64,000 nucleotides of DNA from assembly GCA_029844215.1 (NCBI GenBank), contig CM056723.1, positions 1,324,980 to 1,388,979 on the forward strand. Reading direction: 5' to 3'. Source of the DNA: Przewalskia tangutica (Eukaryota; Streptophyta; Magnoliopsida; Solanales; Solanaceae). The notes beneath the pieces are model-generated. The model searched no databases, was not told where the DNA came from, and saw nothing but the letters and a program-made list of their open reading frames with translations. The position numbers were made by a program, and so were the translations under genes. Below are positions 33,934 through 45,326 of this stretch, in pieces. Each line of letters opens with the position of its first letter. Position 1 is the first letter of the stretch.

Positions 33934-35566
33934 ACCTCTAATCACAATAGTAACATCACACTATACTCCTCTTATCAAAAGGCACTACCCTCCCATGGAG
34001 ACCCTACAGCTCATTCCTTGTTGCCCTCTTCAACTATCTTCACTTTTGCAACTCACTCCTACTGCAAAACATTTGGATCACCTTCCTAAGATGCGAAAAG
34101 TTTCCTGGGAATAAACCTATTTGAGTTTGTAATGCTATATGGTAATTGGAAATTATTTCATTTTGTTGTGGTCGAGTAGCTCAATTTTTTTCAATTTGGC
34201 ACTATTGACACTTTGAGCCACCATATCTATATAAATGTTTTTACTAGAATCGTATGCTACATCTATGCTAAGTGATTCCTCGAGTTTATATCAATGATAA
34301 CCGCGTTTTCAAAGTTACCGATTCCACACACACACAAAAATAGAACCCGAGTTTTGAGAACGACACACGCAAAAAGAACTTGAGAAGAAATTGATAACAA
34401 GTGAGACTAGTTACCCTCACAACAAAAGATACTGACTTTAGCAATTAAATCCCCAACACATCTAAGAATAACCCTCATTTTCTAACTATTAAATAAAGAG
34501 TATCTTAGAATTTGTTCTTTCAAACATATCCTATTTTAAGAGTTACTTTTCTTGTTTTTATTACTTTTGATAAATTCCAAATCGATAAATTATTATCTCA
34601 GGAGAAAACTAAACATAAAGTATCACAAAATTCTTCATAAAGTAACTAACTTTAAACTGTCACAGAAGTTGCAAAGATGGATTCCACACTTGATTCCCAA
34701 TTAAACCTACAGATTAGTGCTAACCATCCGCTCACATTGCACTTCGGCACAACCTTCCTCATCACATAAAGTACAAGGAACATACATAAATTCTAAATTG
34801 TGGATTAGAGAGTCAAGTTATAAAAAGACATCATTTTTATCTTTAAAACACTCCGCTAGCATCATAATACAGAGAATTACTCAATCAAGAACAAAATTGA
34901 TAGGACAAGCTGTTAAATTCACAGTACCAAACCAAGAACGGTAAAACAAAATTGAGTCCATTCAATTAAAAACAGTGCATTCCACATATATTGAGAAAAT
35001 TAGGGCTAATTGTTAAACAAACTTACCCAAATGTCGAGGCTAATAACAATGGAGCTCCGAACCGACCGTTCGGTTATCCGAATTCTAGGGTTTTGAATCG
35101 GCGATAGAAATTGCGGTGCTGTGAGAGAGAAATTGAAGAGCCACTAGAGAGAGATAAAGTAATCGAAATGAGCATTTAACTGAAACAGTCCCAAAACTTT
35201 AAAGGGATAGTTTCACTTGGTCCTTGAATATTACATTGAGCATAAATATACTCTTGAAGTTTACCATTTTGGTGCACTTTGGTCCTTCAATAACTGACAA
35301 AGCCAAACGGAAGTTATACGCGTAACGGAATTTAGGTCACGTGCGGGCATCTCTAACAAAGTTCAAGAGCATGGTTAAAACGTACCCTATAACATTAATG
35401 TTTATTTTACATCAATAAATATAATATCAAAATAAAGTTGTAATATGTGTTTGCATATAATTTTTTCTTACTAACCATGGTTAGCTAATATAGATTTTGT
35501 AATATTAAATAGATAATTATATTAACATATATTATCAAATATACCCCGGATATTTTATTATATTTA
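33934..35566. other. Left part of a 6.6-kb insertion in the right-arm MITE, unclassified
   Basis: The insertion spans 33934-40541 and replaces about 4 bp of the MITE. This part has no protein I recognise. At about 35030-35200 the minus strand looks like a plant 5' leader: CTCTCTCACAGCACCGC, AAAACCCTAGAATTC, then a donor-like GGTAAGTTTG. It may be a promoter/5'UTR copied from another gene, or an alternative BUD32 leader. 34330-34700 is AT-rich and featureless. Confidence 0.4.
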
Positions 35567-35568
35567 GT

Positions 35569-35895
35569 GTTGTATAATTATGATAGATATAAGATCTTTA
35601 TTGTATTAGGATTTCACATTATACACACTATATATATTTGTATTACTAACGTATATTTTAAAATATACTCCATATATTTTGTAAATATAGTGTTGTATAA
35701 TTATGATAGATATAAGATCTTTATTGTATTAGAATTCCACATTGTACACACTATATATATTTGTATTTATAACGTATATTCTAAAATATACTCCATGTAT
35801 TTTGTAAATTTAGTATTATATAATTATGGTAGATATAGGATCTTTATTGTATTAGGATTCCACATTGTACACACTATATATATTTGTATTAATGA
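35569..35895 (+). repeat. Three 122-bp tandem repeats in the Copia-C LTR
   Basis: Units start at 35569, 35691 and 35813 (TAGTGTTGTATAATTATG; ATATAAGATCTTTATTG; TATACTCCATATATTTTG). They are close copies lying immediately upstream of the LTR 3' end, so open frames there (35567-35953) are repeats, not a gene. Confidence 0.85.
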
Positions 35896-37130
35896 GAAAG
35901 ACTCTGCAATGGAGATTGATACAATCTTACATGGTATCAAAGTCAAAACCTAAACTCTGTTTCTTTTATCCGTCTTACACCTGAAGCCTCCACTCGGTTT
36001 CTTCAACAATCGGCGATCGATCTGCATTTTTCCTTTACCCGAGGACATAACAAACTTTGTTGTCTGTTTTTTTTCTCTTGTCAGAAAAAAATCCTTTTTT
36101 GTCTGCTTTTTCGTCCTTTACCCCAGAACAATATTATTCTTTGATTTCTTTTTCGCCCATCTTGTCATAAGGATTAAAAAAAACTCGTTTTTTTATTTAC
36201 CTGAAGACAAAATAAGCTTTGTTATCTTCTTTTTTTTAGTTGCAGCCTGATCTCCGAAAGCCATGCAATCCGCCCCAATACAATTTAATGGCCCACAGTT
36301 ATACGATCCACTTTTTGTCGCCTAACAATGGTCCAAAGAATGGGAGCACAGCCAACAGTCCAAAACAATCAGGCCTAATTTCCTGGACTACAATCCGCTC
36401 CGGGACTTCCTCAATTCAATTTGGGCCATGCTTTCGACACTTTGACACTTCGACAGCCCGATAATGTGTGGTGTATGGATACGGGTGTCACGTCTCACCT
36501 CACCAATAATTCTGGTAATCTTCCTCAACTGCGTAATTTAAATACTCTGCAATCTATTATGGTCGGAAATGGTGATAGCATTTCAATTCAAGGGTTTGAC
36601 CACATACTAACCCCGTCACCGCATTCCCATTTCTCCATAAATAACGTCATATATGTCCCAAACATTATCAAAATCCTTATCTCCGTTAGAAAATTTACCA
36701 CGGATAATTTCGTGTCAATAAATTTTGACCCCTTTGGGTTTTCTGTAACGGACATACGTACCGGAAAACTCCTTACGAGATGTAGTAGTAAGGGGACCTT
36801 TATCCTTTCCTATCCACGTCTGATGTCAATGTCACCACTCCTACATCTCTAACTGTCATTGTCTCTTCTCCCACCGGTTTAGCAATAATTTATCCGTCAG
36901 CATGGCACAATTGACTTGGACACCCAAGAGCTACTGTTTTTAATTTTTTTTAAACAACAATTTAATTTGTTGTAATAATGGAAAACTTGCCCAACAATGT
37001 CTTTCTTGGCCCTTGGGCAAACATGTATGCATTCCTTTTCATTCTTATTTAAGTGTTACGTTTTCTCCATTTTATATTGTTCATGCATATATATGGACAT
37101 CTCCCATTACTAGCTCTTTGGGTCATAAAT
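35896..37130 (+). mobile_element. Copia-C, LTR end, PBS and gag-pre-integrase, plus strand
   Basis: The LTR ends CAATCTTACA at 35931, directly followed by the initiator-Met type site TGGTATCAAAG. Gag is almost entirely deleted. From about 36445 the frame reads DNVWCMDTGVTSHLTNN (aspartic protease motif DTG) and IQGFDHILTPSPHSHFSINN, the same family as Copia-A. Coding continues degenerate into the integrase N-terminal zinc region (HNLGHPRA-like) and is cut by a solo LTR at 37131 in the middle of LGHKL. Confidence 0.85.
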
Positions 37131-39940
37131 TATCACGACCCGACGGGCAGCGATCTGGTGCTCTATCTGGGCACTCTTATACCCACATGTCACATATAAT
37201 CACACAGATACCAAGGATAATGTAAAGATCAGTAATAAACATGTCTCCCAATGAGTCACATCTAATTCATATAACAAAATAGGCAAGCCGACAAGGTCGC
37301 CACTATACATAGAGATATCCAAAACGAATCACAACCGTACACATATCCGCATACAAATCTACCACCCACAACTGTCTATAGATCTCTAAGAATACGATAA
37401 TGAAAAATGATGGGACAGAGCCCCGTCGTGCCCTTAAATATGCATAAGTCCGGAAATAAGGTTCTGTACCAAAATGACTAAGCTCCGAATCAATGGAGCT
37501 CTCTATACAGTTGAACATGAATCTTAGACTGGAGGATCACCAAACTGAGTACCTATACATGCGGGCATAAACGCAGCTTCGTGGTCAAGATTTAAAAATG
37601 TCTTGAGTATGTAAAACATGGCATCGTGGAAAAGATCATAACTGGCCAAAAGATGTCAGGAGACAAGTATAATAATCAAAATACCAATATAACTGTGTCA
37701 TATAAAAATGAGAGTCAAATGTGTCTTATAAAAATGAGAGTCATATCAAAATCACGGATGTCTGTCCATAGGATCATAGTATCTATATGCATATAACATA
37801 TCCCGACCCTCTAGTGAGAGACTCGGTGGAATCATCATAATCATGGATATATGTCCATATAAGGTATCCCGGCCCATTCTGGGACTCGGTGAGCTCATCA
37901 TCATGGATTCATGTCCATAGAATCATCATATATATACATATAACGTATCCCGGTCCATTATGGGACTCGATAGAACAATGCAAGGCTGCGCACGAACATA
38001 GACCGGCCTATGACTCAGTGAAATGATATAATCACATCAAGCACGAATAGAGTATCATGAGAAACCATATGCAATTTAAATCATCATTTGACTCTCAATG
38101 AAATAAATAAAAGGCATTATCATGTCATGTATCATTTTAAATCATCATTTGGAAAATCAAGGCACTATATATCATGTATCATTTTAAATCATCATTAGGA
38201 ATTAAGATTCATTAGAACTATGTACGTCTGTCGTACACTCATTTATGAAAATCATGCCAAAAAGAAGAAAGGATAGTTTCACATACCTTGTAGTCGAACT
38301 AACCAACTCAATATTAGAATACGTCTCGTCTAGTACTTCAACCTATAATAATGGTAATACGTCCGTCAATTCTATGATTACTAACATACTTTATATCGAA
38401 TGATGACTCTCTTTTCTATAAAAATTCGGGCAACACTTCCCCTATTTATATGTACACCCACAACTTACAAACAAAGCCAACAATATCAATTTCAAGATGC
38501 AACTTAAAGAATGTACCAAAGCAGTCCCATATACTTCATTATGCTACCATTATACATTCTTTTTCCTTACATTTATGGAGTACAACCAAACCAGCAACCA
38601 AGGTGACTTATACACCTATTTCTCATGTTAACCCATCCTCTTAATCCATATCAAATCAGCCCCTAAAACAGTTCTTATACCAACAATAACGAGAATACAA
38701 AGTAACACCTTTCTACACTTTAATTTTTTTAAGACATGTATTAGTAATTACCACAATGTATATACATGTTCATAACTTAATTTCCAGCATTATAATCTCA
38801 ACAAAACAGCTCCTAATACATCACAACAATGTCCAATAATTTCATGAAGTTCTCGGCCATAACATGTCATAATTCCATAACTCTTCTCTTGATTCCTAAA
38901 ATCCAATTTCATACTCCAATACTTCCATATAACTAATTACAACTTTAAATATCAATGTTTCTTTTCAATTTCAACATGCAATTAGTGACAATAATAACAA
39001 CAACAACAATCAAAACCAAGGTATACAAAACAGTCCCCAATTCGGCAATAGCAATTTCATTCGACTCAACAACTTCAACAACAATCACATTCAATCTCTT
39101 ATTTCCAATTCCTATGTAACATGAGTTTTTCTCTTAACTACAACATCATTTAATCTTCCAAATGCTTCATAAAAAGAAGAATTCTTATCTTAATTTTTAG
39201 CCCAAAACAATCCCTAGAAATCGGTATTCACTGCCCAAGTTCTTCACCATTTTTCACCATTTCTTCAACTCAAAATGACATGCATGTATTCTATAAGTTT
39301 ATCCATCCTTCTTACATGTTTTTCTTCCAAATTAATCATCTCCAAATCTTGAATTTTGGAGGCTAAAAATTGGTCCAGCGGTGGCCGAGACTCACTATTT
39401 TGTGAGCTTTCCGTGGCTTAGAATTTGTAGAAAAACTCTATCTTGTGAAAGGAGTTAATAAAGTCTTCAATTTTTGCTATGGATATGGTGGAAAATCTGG
39501 TGGAGAAGATGGGAGAAAGATGAGATATGTTGGTGGAGTGAGTTTTTAATTAAAGGGGAGGAAAGGAGTGGAGTATAGGTAGATGCAAAAATCTGAAAAA
39601 CCCTTGGCATGCTTACACGGTTTTTGATGGGTACAAGTTCCCACAATTAATTAATCTTAGACCCCACTTCTTTTAAATCTCGGAAATTCCATAAGCCCTC
39701 GTATTCTCGATGTCATAATTTTTTATAATACGTTACTAATTCATAACCCCGTTGGGAATATACGACTATTTAATATAAATTTTCATTGTCACACTCGTTG
39801 TAACCAAATTTATTCCGGAATCACATCCTTGTATATTAATTCCCGGATTAGCATAAATAAATATAATTTATATCCCATATTCAAATCTTACTTCCTTAAT
39901 TACGTTCTTAATTATCGCCTTAAAACTACGAGGTGTAACA
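37131..39940 (-). mobile_element. Solo LTR (2.8 kb), Ty3/gypsy type, in Copia-C
   Basis: Starts TATCACGACCCGACGGG (TG changed to TA) and ends GAGGTGTAACA, i.e. an LTR reading TGTTACACC...GGGTCGTGATA on the minus strand. Flanked by an exact TAAAT duplication (37126-37130, 39941-39945). Removing it restores the Copia-C integrase frame LGHKLYLILLDDYSHFIW. No internal domain is present. Sub-repeats: CCCGGCCCATTCTGGGACTC-type units at 37795-37980 (three, about 75 bp) and a doubled TATAAAAATGAGAGTCA near 37690-37745. Confidence 0.88.
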
Positions 39941-40541
39941 TAAATTATATCTCATCTTATTAGATGACTATTCTCACTTTATCTGGGTATATCCCCTTAA
40001 ATTCAATTTTGAAGTGTTTGTCAAGTTTCTTGTATTCTGTGTCTGTCAAAACGTAATTTGAAAAATACATAAATCGTTTCAATGTGATAACAGTCGTGAG
40101 TTCAATAATTTCACATTTCATATTTTTTGCTCCACTAATAGCATGGTTTTTCGGTTCTCGTGTCCCCACACCTCATCCCAACATGACAAGGCCGAACAAA
40201 TCATTCACATTATCAATGACATGATTCGTACAATCATTTTTCATGTCTCCCCCCTCCTCACTTTTGGGTCTATGTTGTTAAAATGACCGAATATATTCTA
40301 AATATTTTGCCCACCCAAACTCTCCAGAATAGAACACACACTGAAATTCTATACCGTATGATCTCAACTTATGAGCACTTACGGATTTCAACTGCCCGTG
40401 CTGTCTGAATCTTTCCTCCACGGTCCTGCAAAAACTTGCACCCCGCACCGCTTCTTGTGTGTTCTTATGTTTCCCGCATAATCATATGGGATATATGTTC
40501 TATGACGCGTCTTCCGTAAAATTATTATGTCTCGCCATGTC
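39941..40541 (+). mobile_element. Copia-C, integrase continuation, truncated
   Basis: Plus-strand translation gives YLILLDDYSHFIWVYPL, then degenerate SFQCDNSREFNN (integrase second Asp region), CPHTSSQHDKAEQ and HIINDMIRTIIFH, with several stops. It ends abruptly at 40541 where the right-arm MITE resumes, so RT and RNase H are missing. Confidence 0.8.
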
Positions 40542-40626
40542 AGATTCAAAAGTCTTCCTTTATTTTGTTAAACTTCGTACTCAGTCAAACTACATATATA
40601 TAAATAATTGGGATGGAGGGAGTAAG

Positions 40627-40757
40627 TGATTTCTCCTCATCTGCTCAAGTCTTGATGGATAGAGTTGGTTGATACTTGTTCTGGTAGAAATTAAGCAAAT
40701 GTTCGTGGAATTAATCAATGTGCACGCAAACTGGCCAGACACGAATATAAAAAAATG
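40627..40757 (+). mobile_element. Second SINE type, diverged, right-arm copy
   Basis: CTGCTCAAGTCTTGATGG ... AACTGGCCAGACACGAATAT followed by an A-run; inverse of 29742-29873. Confidence 0.65.
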
Positions 40758-41005
40758 GGGAAATTCTTTGATTTACACAAAGGTCTTTCTGCGATTTTCT
40801 ATTTCTCTGTCGTTTTACCATCACATTACATATGCTTCAATAAATGGTACTACTACTATATTACCTATTCTAATTAATTTATCAAGAAAGTAGACTAAGC
40901 TACCATTATAACTTAAAATAGAGGGGATGTAATTTTTCTTGAAATGTTCTTAATTGTAGCTATAAGAAAGCTTCAATTTTTACAAGTATCATACCCAATT
41001 AGTAG

Positions 41006-41103
41006 CAACAACAACAACAACATACCCAGTGTATTCCCACAAGTGGGGTATGAGGAGGGTAGGATGTGCAGAGACCTTACCCTACCTTTGTGGGGTGGAG
41101 AAG
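41006..41103 (-). mobile_element. TS SINE, right-arm copy
   Basis: (CAA)n, CATACCCAGTGTATTCCCAC and GAGGAGGGTAGGATGTGCAG: the inverse of 29388-29485. Confidence 0.85.
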
Positions 41104-41202
41104 TACACATAATAATACTTGTTCTATCCTTTTAAAGCCTTAAAAACAATACTGAATGAATACCATAAATGAATTTGTGGGTTTTAAGGGAATGAAAGAT
41201 AC

Positions 41203-41480
41203 TTTTTTTGCCGTTGAAGAATATCAGCGCTGCCACAACCGTACAACTTCGAACAGTTTTGAGAAAACAAGAACGATGATGATGTCGTGTTAAGGTTTAG
41301 CAAATTTGTGAAATTTGGTCCCCAATGTTTCCGAGAAGTGATAAGTTTGTCCCTAAACTTTTTTTGGTACCTGGCTACAAAACATTGGAGTTTCTTTTTT
41401 CATTTTTCTTTTTCGCCGGATGTTCAATATCCGTATTAGAGTCTCGACTGGTTAGCGGAACAATAACTTTACCAAGAGGT
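41203..41480 (-). promoter_or_regulatory. Candidate BUD32 5'UTR exon and promoter
   Basis: On the minus strand a leader-like stretch (CGTTCTTGTTTTCTC, AGCGCTGATATTCTTCAACG) ends in a donor-like AAAAAA|GTATCTTTC at 41202. In the left arm the same sequence (29140-29290) lies about 1 kb upstream of the copied BUD32 exon 1. In the right arm the intron would now be about 7.6 kb because of the 6.6-kb insertion. Inferred from arrangement; no transcript evidence. Confidence 0.35.
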
Positions 41481-42028
41481 ATCACAATCTGAAAAAATAA
41501 ATATACAAGAAATTAAGAGGATTCATCATAATATATAGATAAAAATTTCTGACACCTTGAATACATGTGGCTCTGGCGCGGGCCCCGAATAATTGGAATT
41601 ATTGTTTCAGGAGACTTATTAAAGAGGGAAGGACTTCTTACCATAGCTATTTAGGGTGTGTTTGGGTCGCGCAGGATAAACAGAATGAAATTCAATAAGG
41701 AAATGGAAAGGAAAAGAATTACCTACATGTTTTGGTCTGTTTTAGAAGCGGAATGGAAACGGAGTCCGGGTAATGAAACGGAGTCCCAACTCGAAGAAAA
41801 CTTCCTAAAATCTCTTAACCTGGTTTGAACGGTTACTTATTGCGACGGTGTGCGCGCCACCTTAGTAATAAGTGAACGGGAGAACATCCTAAACAGTTTC
41901 ACTTCTTTCATACTCTTCTCGTGCCTACCTTGAGTCTTTTCAAAGACTTGATTTCTCGTACTACCTCCTTCACACGGGTTGGAAAAGGGGATTGTACAAT
42001 GTTATACTGACTAATATGATTTGTGTAG

Positions 42029-42540
42029 ATGGCGATTATAAGGCGAGTTCCAACAAAGAGGGAAGTACTCATGGAACAGGCAAAGGGAATGAGAGCTCAT
42101 ATGAAGTTCATGCGTCGTGAGATGGACTCAGAAGGTGATTTTGATGATTACATTGATGACACAATCGTACTATGTACATATTTGCTTAGGACTAGAAAGA
42201 AAAGGCGTTCATACGACCCGACCTTCTTCAACTTTCCAATTGGAGTCATACTACAGATAATAGTCAATTCCGTCCCAGAAAAGTTTCATTCCGCATTCAG
42301 AAAGTTAAAAGGATGCTAAGAGAAGATATTACAGAAAATTCATTGCACCAATTTCTGCATCAGGTAACAGGAGTAAGGGATAGAATGAACTATATGGAAA
42401 GAGAAGCAAAAAAGAAGGTTCACAGGGAGTTGAATGTCAACCTGCAGAATAGGCGAATCATGCGGTTAAGCCCTTTAGAACGTGTGATAGTAGGTGTCTG
42501 TTCCAGTACAAGGGCTATAGCGGGTTGCGATGTGAGTTGA
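42029..42540 (+). CDS. Unrecognised ORF pair, right-arm copy
   Basis: Counterpart of 27940-28460: frames 42029-42319 and 42313-42540 overlap by 7 bases. Residue changes between copies are few (for example QAKRM/QAKGM, NFVPEK/NSVPEK) and the frame break is in the same place, so the overlap predates the duplication. The second frame ends earlier here (AIAGCDVS). It lies about 200 bp upstream of the gypsy gag in the same orientation, so it may belong to that element. Function unknown. Confidence 0.4.
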
Positions 42541-42752
42541 CCTGATGTGATGTATTGTAGTCATGACATTGTTATTTTAAAATATGATGAATGAAGTGCT
42601 ATGAATACAAGAAAGAAAGAATATGTTTTATTAAATTATTTTTCTTTTTGCATATTGTGGTGTTGCATGCTTATGAAGTATAAGGAGATTGTGGAAAGTT
42701 AACACTAGACTTCCTGCCTTCTAAAATATGAATGTGTTGTACATACAGAAAA

Positions 42753-44240
42753 ATGGTGCGTAGATCAACTAGAACTACTCGGGGAAGACAATGGCAACTC
42801 CAAGGAGTCCGGGCACAGGAACCAAGAGTTGAAGATGAGGTTCACGACGAAACTCCTATACCCCAGTTGAGGTAGCAGTGTCTGATAATATTGTGGAAGA
42901 AAATGAGAGTCAAACATCTCAGGAGACGGTAGGACAAAAGTTGGATAGACTTATAATGTTGATGACAGCTGCAGTTCCACAAATGGTTCAACCTACACCT
43001 GGTGGTTCAGGCGCCCGACCTAATCCGCCGCCCAGAAACCGTCGTGGATCGCACCACTAGCCGGGAATGTAGAAGCCGCGATGCACTGATAGATTGTGGG
43101 CAAATTTTATGAGAAGAAGGGAACTGATCTACTCGGGAAAGGACTCCAAATCTGACCCTATGGTATTCCTTGACGAGGTAGAAGACCTAATGTTTACCTT
43201 AGGATGTGTGGAGACACATGGCGTCAATTTAGTGGGCGCACGTTTAGTGGATGATGCAGGGGTGTGGTGGAGGAATTTTAGAAGAAATCGTCCTCCGATG
43301 TCACCACCAATAACTTGGAGGGAGTTCAGGGCTGCATTCATTGAAAGATTCATGCCTAATACGCGCAAGGATGCACTCAGAAGGGAATTTGAACAGTTGA
43401 AGCAAGGGGACCGCAGTATGCAAGAATATGATACACAGTTCGTGAGGTTGTCGGCATACAACACACATGTCGTTCCTACAGAAAGGGAGAGAGTTAAGAG
43501 ATTTGTTGAGGGTTTAAACCCGAACCTGACAGAGAAGGTAGTGGCGTTAGCCAACGATCGAACTTACCTTCAGATTGTCGATATGGCTATGAGGGTAGAA
43601 GATTTTTCCAAGGCAAAGAGAGAGCATTCACAGAAAAGATTTCGGACGTCTGGAATCAGAGTCAAAATTTGAAGCCGGAGTTTAGTAAGGGATCTTCAAG
43701 ACCGAATCAGTCTGTGGACCACTTTCATTTCAAACCTAAGGGAAATAGTTGGTTTAATAACCAAGGTAGCAACGATAAGGCCATCAATCCTAACACAAGA
43801 GGTGACAAACCAGTTTGTAAGATTTGTCAGAAGAAACATGTTGGAGAATGTTGGCTCGTAACGAAAGCGTGTTTTAACTGTGGAGGATCAGGACACTTTG
43901 CCAGGGAACCCAAACCCAGCCTATTCTGGGAAGGTCAGAAACAACCACAACTGCTTACAAAGGATATCAGGGAAACCAGATGCAGTGGTCGAGGTCAACG
44001 CCTAACAATCCTAGCCGGCTCTATGCTTTGCCCCAGAGGAATGAGGCGGAGGCATCTAATGCGGTGGTTACTGTATTTTCTTTGGTCTCGAGTATTCCTG
44101 CATTTGTATTATACGATCCCGGCTCTACATTTTCATATGTGTCTATGGGTTTTGCTAAGAATTTACACATGGAACCTTCCTATTTAAGTGAATCTTTTGA
44201 GGTTAAGGAGTGTCAAATAAGGATAAGTCGAAGTTAAAGT
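42753..44240 (+). pseudogene. Ty3/gypsy gag-protease remnant
   Basis: Starts MVRRSTRTTRGRQ. A 1-nt loss after DETPIP and stops near 43060 break it. The gag domain resumes at 43094 (LWANFMRRRELIYSGKDSKS, ITWREFRAAFIERFMP, EFEQLKQGDRSMQEYD, FVEGLNPNL). Two zinc-knuckle-like motifs follow, CKICQKKHVGEC and CFNCGGSGHFARE, then the protease segment FVLYDPGSTFSYVS with DPGST in place of DSG/DTG. It breaks off at about 44240 before RT. The element would be a chromovirus-like gypsy; the lineage is not certain. Confidence 0.85.
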
Positions 44241-44268
44241 TCATTCGCAATCACGAAGCAACAAAGGT

Positions 44269-45262
44269 GAGTTTTTCTCACTCAAATTTCTTAGTGAAAT
44301 CCTGTATTTTAAGTTTTGTACATGTTAGAATATAATGTTGGTGTTAAAAGAAAAATCACGAACTTTGATTGTTTAAACAACTAGTTCGAATCATGAACTT
44401 TACGAATTGTTTTTCGGAGTTATACTTACTAGAATTAGATAAAATTTTGTATGGTTGTAGATATCTCCGTTACGAACAAATTGAACCAAAGAGGAAATGA
44501 AACGGACTTATGGTTTAAGAATTATCATAGTTTAAACTTTCTGTCACAGGTTTGGACGAAATCTGGGAAGACAGAATTACAAACTGTTTTACTTGAGTTG
44601 TACTTATTAAAATTAGATGAAAATTTACATGGTTGTAAATCTCTATGTTAAGGACAGATCTAGCTAAAGAAGAGTTAAAACGGACTTACGGTTTGATAGT
44701 TATTGCACTTTAAAGTTTATGTCCCGGACTGATTGAAATCCGTAAAGCAGTGGGTAAAATGGTAAAACTGTAGAAATTGGTACAGAATATGAAATGTTGA
44801 TTCAAATGAAAGTCCTAGATTTGTCGTTTCTCGTCATTTTGAGAATTTACGGGGTTTGATCCGACTTACGGATAAGAAGTTATGACTGTTTTAAGATTGT
44901 GTATCGTTCTGATAATAAATTCGGCGAAACAGTTCTTAATGTAATTGTTAAAACTGAAAAACGGAATGTTTCGGTGGGGAATTTAAATTTTGTGCTGAAT
45001 AAAAGTTCTAGGTTATTCTGTTCTCGACAGTTTGAGACTTTACGTACATAAATCCGACTTACGGTTTGAGAGTTGTAACCCATACAAGTGGGAAAGGCGG
45101 AATATTGAAAGAAGGAAATATTAATTGAGCCTTTTGAACATATAACATATACAAATACAAATAAATAAATGCATTTGTAAATACATCGGATCGGGTTGCA
45201 CGCCGTAACACGGGCGGGTGGGCCTAGTCTCGAACCCAAGCACACCTAGGTCCTCCCACCTT
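44269..45262 (+). repeat. Gypsy LTR-like repeat, unit 1
   Basis: Begins GAGTTTTTCTCACTC and ends CACCTAGGTCCTCCCACCTT. A diffuse motif CGGACTTACGGTTTGA-AGTTAT recurs about every 180-200 bp (near 44495, 44670, 44850, 45050), a pattern seen in solanaceous gypsy LTRs. One copy of the 46228-46560 minisatellite unit lies near 45170-45205. Nearly identical to unit 2. Confidence 0.75.
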
Positions 45263-45326
45263 CTACTCATGAAAAATGTTCTTAAGTTCATGATTTGAAC
45301 TAGTTGTTTAAACAATCAAAGTTCGG
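45263..45326. repeat. Chimeric filler between the two LTR-like units
   Basis: 45263-45282 copies Copia-B sequence (CTACTCATGAAAAATGTTCT, as at 26478-26497). 45283-45326 is an inverted copy of about 44360-44402 (reverse complement contains AAACAACTAGTTC and GTTTAAACAAC). Two templates of different origin and orientation are stitched in 64 bp. Confidence 0.85.

Larger units (their letters stand above)
40542..43499 (+). repeat. Right arm of the inverted duplication, outer segment
   Basis: Inverse of 27000-29952. Starts with the outer third of the broken MITE (to 40622, TA at 40623-40624), then the second-type SINE, TS SINE, presumed BUD32 leader, the unknown ORF pair and gypsy gag. Sequence unique to this arm begins near 43500. 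Confidence 0.9.

Noticed and set aside
35567..35953. 128-codon frame in the Copia-C LTR
   Set aside because: It consists of the 122-bp tandem repeat; composition is AT-rich non-coding LTR.
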